Source: Branchiostoma floridae (lineage: Eukaryota; Chordata; Leptocardii; Amphioxiformes; Branchiostomatidae). From it: DNA of 64,000 nucleotides. A program made the translations under genes and the position numbers. Positions 41,501 to 50,877 of this stretch are shown one piece after another (the stretch's first letter is position 1; each line of letters starts with the position of its first letter). The DNA lies in the NCBI RefSeq assembly GCF_000003815.2, contig NC_049981.1:33071230-33135229 (forward strand), written 5' to 3'. Below the pieces are notes generated by a model. The model did no database searches. It saw only the letters and a program-made list of their open reading frames with translations, and was not told the origin of the DNA.

Positions 41501-42939
41501 TGGAGGACTGGGAACAAAATAGGCGCTTCGTTGAATACAACACCTTCAGGTGGGTAATCTTCTCTTCGGTGGACAACATAATCATCACTATAGCATGTCC
41601 AGAACACGAAATATAACCAAAAGGCTCCGCTGCAGAGCCACTAAATGTCCTTAATTGAATCTCATTTTGCTGATACTTATCCACATGAGAAAGTATACTT
41701 GATGCCTTTGCACATCTTCTTATTATATCATCATCATCATCGGTCGACGTGATCGCACATGTTAGCACATGTTTACACACTACTTCTTATTATAATAAGT
41801 ACCAATGTAAACCAGAATCAATTCTCAAGGGAAGACATCCTTGCAATAATGGAATACTTTCAGAGCGATCGTGATAGTCTTAAAATGGCACGGTCCCTGA
41901 TGCGTCGCCAAATAAATGTTACAGCATTTGATTTCATCTGGTTTATTCGACTTTGTAATAAGACAGTCAGCTCTGCTCAACTTGCCGGAGGCTATTACAA
42001 AATGCTAGCCCTAGCTACTGCTTAGCATACAATTAACAATGTAAATGGTTACTTAGAATGCACCGTAAATTCGTGTATTGTTCCGATTCAGTTGTTGTTT
42101 TTTTTCTCTTTTTACGCACTTTTTATACAAATAATGCAAAGCCAACAGCATTAAACTTTCCCCTCCAGGGTGTCTGACGAGGCGAGTGGATACCGGCTGC
42201 ACATTTCCGGCTACACCGGTAACGTGCGGGACTCCCTCACCTACCACAACGGGCAGCAATTAATTCGTTCATTCTTTCATTCATTTAATCCTTCCATCGT
42301 TCCTCCAGGGTGTCTGACGAGGCGAGTGGTTACCGGCTGCACATTTCCGGCTACACCGGTAACGTGCGGGACTCCCTCACCTACCACAACGGGCATCAGT
42401 TAATTCGTTCATTCTATCGTTCATTTATTCCTTCGTTTATTCATGAAATATTCCTTCTATCGTTCCACCAGGGTGTCTGACGAGGCGAGTGGTTACCGGC
42501 TGTACATTTCCGGCTACACCGGTAACGTGCGGGACTCCCTTACCTACCACAACGGGCAGCAGTTCATTCGTTCATTCATTCTATCATTCATTCATTCTGT
42601 CATTCCAGGGTGTCTGACGAGGCGAGCGGTTACCGGCTGCACATTTCCGGCTACACCGGGAACGTGCGGGACTCCCTCACCTACCACAACGGGCAGCGGT
42701 TCTCCACGCGCGACCGGGACCACGACGGTCTGTCCGGGCTGCACTGCGCGCAGCGGTACGGCCAGGGCGGCTGGTGGTACCTCGCCTGCCTCAGGTCCGG
42801 GCTGAACGGCCAGTACCTGGGTAACTGCGGCGACTCCTGGCGGTCCTGCCCGAACTCGCAGGGCGTGGTGTGGTACGACTGGAGGGGCAGGTGGTACTCG
42901 CTCAAGGCTGTGTCCATGAAAATTAAACCACAGGGGTGA
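38209..42939 (+). CDS. Type II membrane collagen-fibrinogen receptor (FReD gene 3, whole gene)
   Basis: Seven exons: 38209-38535, 39195-39372, 39543-39664, 40049-40127, 40787-40894, 41333-41549, 42609-42939; 1,362 nt, 453 residues. The order is basic cytoplasmic tail, hydrophobic anchor (residues about 30-57), Gln/Glu/Leu coiled coil, RSKR furin-type site (about residue 150), 8-9 Gly-X-Y triplets, a CTC-Pro/Thr linker, FReD. The layout recalls ficolin/FIBCD1 and class A scavenger receptors. Intron phases equal those of gene 2 at the corresponding junctions, which identifies the two as paralogues and gene 2 as the expanded form. Confidence 0.85.
39195..39372 (+). CDS. Gene 3 exon 2: stalk with furin-type site
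   Basis: [20 protein letters not shown], then [20 protein letters not shown], ending RGNLG-G. Shares SATF and HHRxKR with the gene 2 stalk while the rest has diverged, so the cleavage site is under constraint. Confidence 0.82.
39543..39664 (+). CDS. Gene 3 exon 3: short collagen
   Basis: [20 protein letters not shown] followed by [20 protein letters not shown]; phase 1 in, 0 out at GTAAAG. Confidence 0.88.
40049..40127 (+). CDS. Gene 3 exon 4: Cys/Pro/Thr linker
   Basis: [20 protein letters not shown] then SSGPPG-G, phase 0 in and 1 out at GTAAGA. Counterpart of gene 2 exon 8892-8940. Confidence 0.82.
40787..40894 (+). CDS. Gene 3 exon 5: FReD, first exon
   Basis: [37 protein letters not shown], phase 1-1. 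Its last 22 nt and donor are duplicated 41 bp downstream (40914-40939). Confidence 0.9.
41333..41549 (+). CDS. Gene 3 exon 6: FReD, second exon
   Basis: [40 protein letters not shown], ending VEYNTFR; 217 nt, phase 1 in, 2 out at GTGGGT. Confidence 0.92.
42169..42608 (+). repeat. Three upstream partial copies of gene 3's last exon
   Basis: The 3' intron end plus the first ~90 nt of the last exon are repeated: copies begin at 42169, 42309 and 42472, the true exon at 42609. Each keeps a CCAG acceptor and the open frame [10 protein letters not shown](H/Y)ISGYTGN to YHNGQ, then breaks into TTCATTC-type short repeats. None has an obvious donor, so they look like decoys unless used as alternative ends. 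Confidence 0.9.
42609..42939 (+). CDS. Gene 3 exon 7: FReD, terminal exon
   Basis: [57 protein letters not shown] and a closing [13 protein letters not shown] with TGA at 42937-42939. The coding end ATGAAAATTAAACC contains ATTAAA and is the seed of the array that follows. Confidence 0.92.
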
Positions 42940-43905
42940 TAACTTTGTATTAATACTAATGTCTGTAGTGCGCCACCTAGCGGGAGAAGTTGGTACTGTA
43001 AGCTGTGTCCATGAAAATTAAACCCCAGGGGTAATAAGTTTTAACATTATAGCCTACGTCTGTAGATACTCTATGTAGGCTGTGAAGAGCTGAAAAGAAA
43101 ATTAAACCGCAGGGGTGATAACGTTGTATCAATGCTAATGTCTGTCGTGCGCCACCTAGCTGAGGCAGTTGGTACTGTAGGCTATGTCCATGAAAATTAA
43201 ACCACAGTGGTGATAACATTATAGGCAACGTCTGCAGTACGCCACCAAGCCAACGTCTGTAGGTACTCCATGTAGACTGTGTCTAAGAAAATTAAACCAC
43301 AGGGATGATAACGGTGAAATGTTGCTATCGCCTGTAGTGCGCCACGTAGCGGAAGCAATTGGTACTGTAGGCGGTGTCCATGAAAATTAAACCACAGGGG
43401 GGTGGGGGGACATTGAGCTGTTGCTAATATTTGTAGTACACCACCTAGCGGGAGCAGTTGGTACTGGAGGCTTTGTCCATGGCAATTAAACCTACGGGTG
43501 ATCATGACGTTATATTAATGCTAATGTCAGTAGTGTGCCACCTAGTTGGTACGCCATAAAGATAAAACCAGAACTTTAAATATATTGTAATGAACGCTTG
43601 AAGTACGTCACTAAGCGGGAGCAGTTTGTACCGTAGGCTGTGTTTATGAACAATCAAACCATAAGAGTAAGTTTAATCACATGTTCAATATCTGTAACAC
43701 GACACTTACCGGGGGCAGTTGGTACTGTAGGCTGTGTCCATGAACAATAAAAATATCGTAGTAATTAAGTCCAATCATATCAATATCTGTAGTGCGCCAT
43801 CTAGCGGGGGCAGTTGGTATGCCATTAAGAATGTTGACAACGTTGTACTATTGGCAGCGCCTTTAGTGCACCACCTAGCGGGGGTAATTGGAAGTCCATG
43901 AAAGA
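42899..43905. repeat. ~90-bp tandem array derived from gene 3's coding end and 3' flank
   Basis: Around eleven units of 86-100 bp repeat GCTGTGTCCATGAAAATTAA-ACC-ACAGGGGTGATAAC, TGTCTGTAGTGCGCCACCTA-GCGGGAGCAGTTGGTACTGTAG. The first half equals the last codons of gene 3. The second half, read on the minus strand, is ACAGTACC, 8 bp, CCGCTAGGTGGCGC, which fits the bipartite CTCF pattern. Sites with both halves: about 42970, 43149, 43339, 43438, 43697 and 43790; others are degenerate. Confidence 0.85.
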
Positions 43906-45807
43906 TGTGTCCATCAATATTTACCTACAGCTTTATAGTACATTATAGCCAACGACTTATTTACGTCGACCTTCTTCTTTAGAGATGTTAATTCAATTGA
44001 TCTGAGCACGTGACATTAACTTAGCTTGTGCTGACCGGAAGTATCAAACTTCATGACGAACTTTCATGTTTAAACAATGCCTTTAGTTGTACTTGAACCA
44101 GATATTTCTATATCCTGGTATGTTGATATTCCACGTTATTCCAATAAGGATCAATTAAACCACGACCACGTTAAACAGTCTCATTACTCATAATTTGGGT
44201 ACCTACTGGCTGGCAAAATGCACCTGGTGATTATTATGGTGTTACGTGTGGGCTGATTACTAATTTGTTTCGAAGATCGTTTCTAACATCATAAAAGGGA
44301 CAATGGTCACGACTTCTCTCTAATTCAATTTGGGTTCATGTTTACATCTCATGTTCAGTCAACAGGGATGTTACTATTGAAAATATTGCAATTTGAAACC
44401 ACCATCTGTCGGATTGATATACTTAAATGAGTCCTAAATACCCTGTTTTCTACATACAACGGATATAGGTTACCCCACGGATAACGGTGAACTAACGTCT
44501 AACAAGAACAGCGTAGGTATGTCCTCTTCCTCCCCTCCCCGATTGAACACATATTCTTCACAAAGTTAGAAAGTATTTAACTCAAAATCAAACTTGCTAC
44601 ACAAGCTAAACTCCCTCAGATATCTGGCAAAACATGTCACATACCTGTCGCCATCTTCCCCATACTTCCGAACACGTGTAGTTGTGATAACAGCGCCGAA
44701 AGTCGAAGAACTAACGCACAACCAATAAAGCGAAGCTTCGCCAAGCATCATTGCAGGCAGAAAATTTCCTATCCCACAGGTCAAAGGTCAAACGTCCACT
44801 GATTCAACATATCCAATACTTAGTATATTAGCTGAATCATTCGAGATATGTAAAAGCGGGAATAGTATGTAAAAAATGAAAAAGAAGAAATGCACATAGA
44901 AGAACAGAGACTGTCAGAAAAGAATAATGCTATAATTACCTGATATCTAGAGTCATATGACAGCAAACTTGGTACATTGACCATATTGTGATAATCAGGT
45001 GGTGATGCGAGCTTAAACCTTTGACCGTAACTGTTGACGTGTCTCGTCCTCCGGATGTTCCCTGCAGGGGTGTTTTCTCAAAAGTTTCAAGGAAATTTAG
45101 CGGAAACTAGACCAGGATCGCTACGTTACATCACGAAAAGTAAGGTGGGTTACGGAATGCTATCATTTTTTAAACCCTAAATAGTTCCGAGCCTTTTGGG
45201 GCCGTACAAAACCGGGAATTTAGTCCCGTGTAACGTTATATAGTGGTACAGTAGCTAGTAGTAGAGTAGAGTAGAGTAGAGTTGGCAGACGTCCTGTGGA
45301 CGTGTGGGGAGGGGGGCACTATTATTTGAAAGTCCGAAGACAAATAACTTTTTTCCGCAACGTAGTTTACAAACAATGTTTTATCCATCCATGGCTAGCA
45401 ATACTAGTCAGAGTTGCTGTCCCGTTATATCAGTCCGTTTTGTCGGATTCGGGTACCGGTGCTTCCTTCTCGTGTGATCATTTTGTTGTTGTTGTTGTTG
45501 TTGTTGTTCATGTCTCTCTGCTTTTCCCGAACTCTTAGCGGCGACCTATTATGTTGACCTTGATCCTGTAAAGATTATTGGTGCATAATGTTGCGAGAGC
45601 GTACAAGCACCTACTAGTACAGCGTATTAGTTAACCTACTAGTAATAAGCTCAATACACAACGATCTAGTCTGTAGTCAAGTACTAGCAATTACACAGGT
45701 GAAAGCTTTGAATGTGTCTACATCTGACTTTTTTTACCTCAGAAGATATGAGATATATATGAATGGGAAAATAACGTATTGCTGCACCCCACCCCCCACA
45801 GAGCAGA
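43906..45807. other. Intergenic, no gene recognised
   Basis: Contains (GTAGA)n at about 45258-45282 and (TTG)n at 45484-45508. A CACCCCCCACAG acceptor just before the zinc-finger ATG suggests a 5' UTR exon somewhere here, which I could not place. Confidence 0.5.
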
Positions 45808-47448
45808 ATGGCATCATCCAGTTACTGGTCTCCCACTGATGTTCTGGTTGGTTTCGAGTCTCCCACCGAGGTTCTGCTTGGCAGGCAAGAAAGTGTGAAG
45901 ACTGAGAGGGCTGAAGCACTACCACTGGACGTTGTTAGCAGTCAGTCTATATTTTCTCATGTGCCCAAACCTTACTTCAACCAGGAAAGGGAAGATGAGA
46001 AACCTTACGTCTCTGGTGAGCACGACTTTGGGACAGGTGAGAAGCCGAACTCAGGCAACCTTAGCAATCTTACAGCTGTGCATACGGGAGAGAAACCTTA
46101 CAAGTGTGATAAGTGTGACTATTCAGCAAGCCGTAAGGAATATCTGAAGCGACACATGTTTCAACACCTTCCAGCTGAGCAGAAGCCCTACAAGTGTGAC
46201 CGGTGTGACTACTCCTCTGCTCATAAAGAGTATTTAAAAGCACACATGGTAAAACATGGAGTGGAAAAACCGTACAAGTGTGACCAGTGTGATTATGCTA
46301 CAGGTTGGAAGTATGCTTTGGCAGCACACATGTCCGTGCACACCGGCGAGAAACCCTTCATGTGTGAAGTGTGCGGGTTCAGCTCTGCCAGCAAACACAG
46401 GCTACAGCTCCACAAGCAGACCCACACTGGGGAGAAGCCGTACAAGTGTGACCAGTGTGACTACACAGCCAGCAGGAAGGTTTACTTGGCTCGACACAAG
46501 ACCAAACACACCGGTGGGAAACTCGCCTGCTCCCTGTGTGAGTACAGCACGACTGACCCGTTCCACCTCAATAACCACATGGCTGTGCACAGGGGAGAAA
46601 GGCCGTACAAGTGTGATAAGTGTGACTACTCAGCAGTTCGTAAGGACCACCTAAAGCGACACATGTTTAAACATTTGTCAGCAGAGCAGAAGCCCCACAA
46701 GTGTGACCAATGTGACTTTTCTGCAGCACGGAAAGAGCATCTTAAGGCACACATGGCAAAACATTATAAAGAAGAGAAACCGTACAAGTGTGACCAGTGT
46801 GATTTTACCACAGGTTGGAGGAGCAGCTTGACAACACACATGCACGTGCACACCAGTGAGAAACCCTACATGTGTGGGGAGTGTGGGTACAGGACAGCTC
46901 AAAAACAATGCTTGATTACCCACATGTCAAAACACACAGGTGAGAAACCCAACATGTGTGTGGAGTGCGGGTACAGGGCAGCCCAAAAGTTTAGTCTCTC
47001 CCAACACATGAAGATACACACAGGAGTCCTAGAGAAGCCGTACAAGTGTGACCAGTGTGATTACTGCACTGCTTGGAAAAACAACTTGGACATACACAGG
47101 AGGAAACACACCGGTGAGAGACCCTACATGTGTAAGGAGTGTGGGCACAGGACAGTCAGCCAGAGTGATCTCAAGAAACACATGAGGGTACACACGGGAG
47201 AGAAGCCCTACAGGTGTGACCAGTGTGACTACTGCACGGCGTGGAAAGGGTGCTTGACTAGACACATAGAAGAGCACACTGGTGAGAGACCCTACCTGTG
47301 TGGGGAGTGTGGGTACAGGACGACCAAGTCCAACCTGCACAGGCATATGAAGATACACTCAGGAAACAAGCCGTACAGGTGTGAGCTGTGTGAGTACTGC
47401 ACGCATAGGAAGGAAAGTTTGGCAAGACACATGGCCACTCACTACTGA
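45808..47448 (+). CDS. C2H2 zinc-finger protein, 16 fingers (copy 1)
   Basis: One uninterrupted coding exon, 546 residues. The N-terminal ~85 residues have a repeated SPT(D/E)VL phrase and QEREDEKPYVSGEHDFGTGE; no KRAB, SCAN or BTB is visible. Sixteen C2H2 fingers follow, mostly Y(K/R)CDQCDY..A..K..L..H...H, joined by TGEKPY-type linkers, so DNA binding in the nucleus is expected. Finger 15 is one residue short in its loop. ATG 45808 is seven bases after an AG acceptor, as in copy 2. Function and target unknown. Confidence 0.93.
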   Translation: MASSSYWSPTDVLVGFESPTEVLLGRQESVKTERAEALPLDVVSSQSIFSHVPKPYFNQEREDEKPYVSGEHDFGTGEKPNSGNLSNLTAVHTGEKPYKCDKCDYSASRKEYLKRHMFQHLPAEQKPYKCDRCDYSSAHKEYLKAHMVKHGVEKPYKCDQCDYATGWKYALAAHMSVHTGEKPFMCEVCGFSSASKHRLQLHKQTHTGEKPYKCDQCDYTASRKVYLARHKTKHTGGKLACSLCEYSTTDPFHLNNHMAVHRGERPYKCDKCDYSAVRKDHLKRHMFKHLSAEQKPHKCDQCDFSAARKEHLKAHMAKHYKEEKPYKCDQCDFTTGWRSSLTTHMHVHTSEKPYMCGECGYRTAQKQCLITHMSKHTGEKPNMCVECGYRAAQKFSLSQHMKIHTGVLEKPYKCDQCDYCTAWKNNLDIHRRKHTGERPYMCKECGHRTVSQSDLKKHMRVHTGEKPYRCDQCDYCTAWKGCLTRHIEEHTGERPYLCGECGYRTTKSNLHRHMKIHSGNKPYRCELCEYCTHRKESLARHMATHY

Positions 47449-48170
47449 TGGAAGCCCCACTTCACCCAACCACCTTTACAATCTTTACACTGTAAATTAC
47501 AGGTCATTTTTTACTAGATCTATAATGTGTCTTTTTCGAAATTCATATCAATTTTACTAATACAATTTCTTGAGGCAGGTCTCCAAAGAGCCTTGGCATC
47601 TCAAGGAAGATCAGCCAAAGAAAATCTGGCACTAAGAGAACTGTAGTCCATCCATCAGAAAATAGCAAAACAGACTAAGCCTTATTCAATAGCCTCCGGT
47701 GCAGACTTCTAGCTGTCTTTTTTTTGTGAAAGACCTGATTTCCAAGATGGGCTTTAAGGTTCTGTAATGCCGAGAGAGGGAGTTCCGCAATGGCCATAGC
47801 ACATAGAATATAGAACATCAGCACTCCCCCTATAAGTTTGTAATAACTGTGCTGCTAGAAATCTGCAAAGGAGGATATCACTCATAGAGTCAGCTAAGGA
47901 CTGGCTACACTTTGCCATAAGTTGTTGATACCTTGTCTCTCTGGGCTCCATTGGTCTGTGCTGACTATGGACAAACCTTCTCTGCCTTGTAGCTCAAGGT
48001 TCAGATACAGAGACATGATAGCACATGGAAAAAGAAGAAGCCCAAAACCAGCGAAATGTATCTCAGAAGCTGCTTATCAAGATTTTGACAGCTGGATCGT
48101 TTGCCTGGCTGCAGTACTGATGCTAACTGCTAGATGACGCTGTAGTACCGTAAAGTGAATGTTGTGTGGG
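47449..48170 (+). repeat. 3' flank shared by the two zinc-finger genes
   Basis: About 700 bp after the stop match 52354-53040: CAGGTCTCC, GGCACTAAGAG, CCATCAGAAAATAGCAAAAC, CATAAGTTGTTGATACCTTG and CATTGGTC.GT.CTGACTATGG. This shows that the gene was duplicated with its 3' flank. Short minus-strand frames inside are not convincing genes. Confidence 0.85.
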
Positions 48171-49012
48171 TCACTAATGTATAAGCCATTTAAATTTTTG
48201 AAGTGTCAATCCTTGTGTCACACGTAATTGACATGGGTCAAAAATTTAGGAAGGCACATGGCATAAAGGGAGAGGTAAATCATTTAATATGTCATTTGTG
48301 ATTATACACTTACAGATAGATGTTTTGAAACTACACATCCTTTAACTTTGAAAATCATAATATTCCTAAAGTAAAGGTTTTCATGATAGAGATTTTCTGC
48401 CGCCTTGAGATGCGAAGGTCTGCCTATTTGTTAACGATCTTGTTGTTACACCATACTAGTAGTTGTTGGTCCCTGCCAACTACTAGTATCTAAGGCACTG
48501 TCTATTTTATTTGATCATTACGTTATTTTAACGTATCATGCCAGTTTGTGAGTATTTATATCTCCTGTTTTGTCCTTTGTTTGTAGTTTATCTATTAGTG
48601 CGGCTAGTGTTCCTTTACTTACTACTAGTCTGGAGAGGAGTATTAAATATTAGTGATTTCTTTATCTACATCTATTTCTATCATTGTTTTATTAGTATTC
48701 AAGTTTGTAAATTACATAATGAGCAAAATAAACTGTCATAAAACTCAAGAAATTTCACTCGACGGAATGTTTGACAGAACCTCTCGGTCTTCTTCGGCTA
48801 TCTGAGCCTGCTGGCCGCTACCACAGCTTCAATGCCCGTTCTTTGTTTCTGTCTGTTGGAGTATACTAACCAAATACAACTATGTATCCGTTTTTTAATA
48901 GTTGTTCGAACTGTTTTACTACACATAACGTTAACGCTAACGCGGCAAAACAATATGTGCAATTTATTTTTTACTGTACAATTGATTATCATCTTCTGCT
49001 TCTAACACATGT

Positions 49013-49058
49013 AAGTAACCAAGGAGCTTTTATCCTGATAAAAGCTCCTTGAAGTAAC
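49013..49058. mobile_element. 32-bp palindromic insertion with 7-bp target duplication (a)
   Basis: Perfect arms CAAGGAGCTTTTA / TAAAAGCTCCTTG around a 6-base loop (49020-49051), flanked by direct repeats AAGTAAC at 49013-49019 and 49052-49058. Far too small to encode anything. Confidence 0.7.
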
Positions 49059-49155
49059 GCGGCAGTACAGTTTAGGGTCCTAACAACTGCCCTACTACCT
49101 TTACCGTGTGGTGCGATAAGAAATAAACGGCTGTAAACCATTATTATTTCTGTCT

Positions 49156-49205
49156 GTTTGAGCAAGGAGGTTGAAAGAGGGGTCTTTCAACCTCCTTGGT
49201 TTGAG
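49156..49205. mobile_element. 36-bp palindromic insertion with 7-bp target duplication (b)
   Basis: Perfect 16-bp arms CAAGGAGGTTGAAAGA / TCTTTCAACCTCCTTG around GGGG (49163-49198), flanked by GTTTGAG at 49156-49162 and 49199-49205. The related segment at about 48851-48875 (CTGTCTGTTGGAGTATACTA) has the same flanks without the palindrome, an apparent empty site. Confidence 0.75.
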
Positions 49206-49799
49206 TATACTAATCAAACATACACGTGTCTTTATCGCTAATCTGGCGGCATTACTCTATTGATATTGATGAGCCAGTCCTGCTATTCCTAACATACAAG
49301 TGCAAGATTTCGTTTGGCAGACAACCCTTTTGTCTTGTAGAGTAGGACTGGCAGACAGAATGAACACATGGACCAGCAGCTGCAACATCAAAGGGTGCCG
49401 ACATGCATACATAATGCACAAGGTGTGAAAGCGAGTCGTCATAAAACAAACATCACTGTTGCCAACGAGGTCTCCTTGCTATTTCACCCTGTTACATACC
49501 CCAACCTCCTTGTACATACATATTACCGTACCTATACTTCAGTTCAAGTAAGACCCTAACATTCGACGTGATCTGTTCGGTCGCTGACGTCTGGGAATTC
49601 GTTGCGCGTCGTGGGAATTTTCTTAGAGTTTGAAGGAAGTTTTGTGACTACTGACGTACTCTCCATTGAAGCAGGAACAGAAAGGTATGCTACTAAATAC
49701 TGTCTTTGTGACTCTACACTTGCGTTAAGAAAAACATAGTCCGGAGCCATTTGATTAAAACAGGGTAATTAATTTGTCGGGAATTTGTGTATAGCTGGC

Positions 49800-49830
<31 letters not shown>

Positions 49831-50018
49831 TACTATAGTACATAGTACGGGATAGAGTAGAGTAAACATTTTCGGTTTGGGAGGAGTTTTTACTATGGAA
49901 CCGCTCCTCATCAACTGCTCCTTAGAGTCTTCTATCAGCTGACTGTGACAGGGAAGTCGCTAGCCTGAGTACCAGACCGCCGTGCTATAGTCGCATCTCT
50001 TCGGCCCGTACATAACCT

Positions 50019-50298
50019 GGAATCCAGTCTACCGTGGATTGGCCAGGCTACCTTCGGGCAGGGGGGGGGGGGTGTCTTTCCACCGCCGGGGTAATCTTTC
50101 ACACCCGGTAGGAGTTTTGCACGGTAAGAGTTAATTTTGCCATCCTGCTGGCCGGCAATTAACTCCCACTGGGCAAAGTCTAACCGCGTGAAAATCCTAC
50201 CGGGTGTGAATGATTACCCCGGCGGCTGAGAGCTACACTGGCCCCGTAGAGAGCCTACACTAACTACGGTAGGCCGAGCCAGTAGTAGACTGGATTCC
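50019..50298. mobile_element. TIR element with inner 143-bp inverted repeat
   Basis: Outer inverted ends GGAATCCAGTCTAC (50019-50032) and GTAGACTGGATTCC (50285-50298). Inside, 50083-50225 folds: CCGCCGGGGTAATC...CACACCCGGTAGGA with its complement TCCTACCGGGTGTG...GATTACCCCGGCGG. Noncoding; lies between the zinc-finger genes. Confidence 0.75.
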
Positions 50299-50877
50299 AA
50301 TACGCCATACACAGCACGCGGGCCTTGATTATCTCTCGCACAGCGGGATAGATAATCAGAAAACCGGTGCAAATAGAGATCGGGCTTGTCACCTTTCCTG
50401 GCGTAAGGGCTACCGTTTTAAAGGGCTAGGGAGTCGCGAGAGAATCTGTATTTACAGAACCTGTACTGTTTTTGTTAGCATTTACGGGCGCCGTCATTTT
50501 ATTTTACGGTGTATGACGGGAAGTGTGACGTAATTTTGGATTTGACGGATCAGTGTGTTGTATGAAGTGATGGGATGGGATGACAAGGAAATGTGATCTT
50601 GTGGTATTGTTTTTCGTAACGTTTTCATCCTGGACTAGCCTATTCTAATGCCCTCTTTTATTGTGTTTACACATGTAGACCGTACTTTTGCCCCGTAACA
50701 GTGAATTGGGTTCCCGTAACCGTTCATTGCGTGCCTTTTTTTCATTGGTGAAACCATTGAGAACTATGCATACTATGTCATTTAATTGATCAGATGTAAG
50801 CTGGCTGATTTACTACTGAAGATAACTGAATAGAAAGAACGGAAGATGACGTAATGTTGCATCCCCTACAGGTCAGG
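50299..50877. other. 5' flank of zinc-finger copy 2
   Basis: No gene seen. CCCTACAG at 50864-50871 followed by GTCAGGATGG mirrors the acceptor before copy 1, so coding probably starts at 50878 after a 5' UTR intron and not at the in-frame ATG 50854. Confidence 0.5.

Noticed and set aside
47754..47951. Small minus-strand gene in the zinc-finger 3' flank
   Set aside because: The duplicated flank (52724-53062) has a different, non-collinear frame, so no protein is conserved between the copies.
50854..50877. ATG 50854 as start of zinc-finger copy 2
   Set aside because: The first eight codons would span a CCCTACAG acceptor; the paralogue starts at the MASS methionine just after its acceptor.
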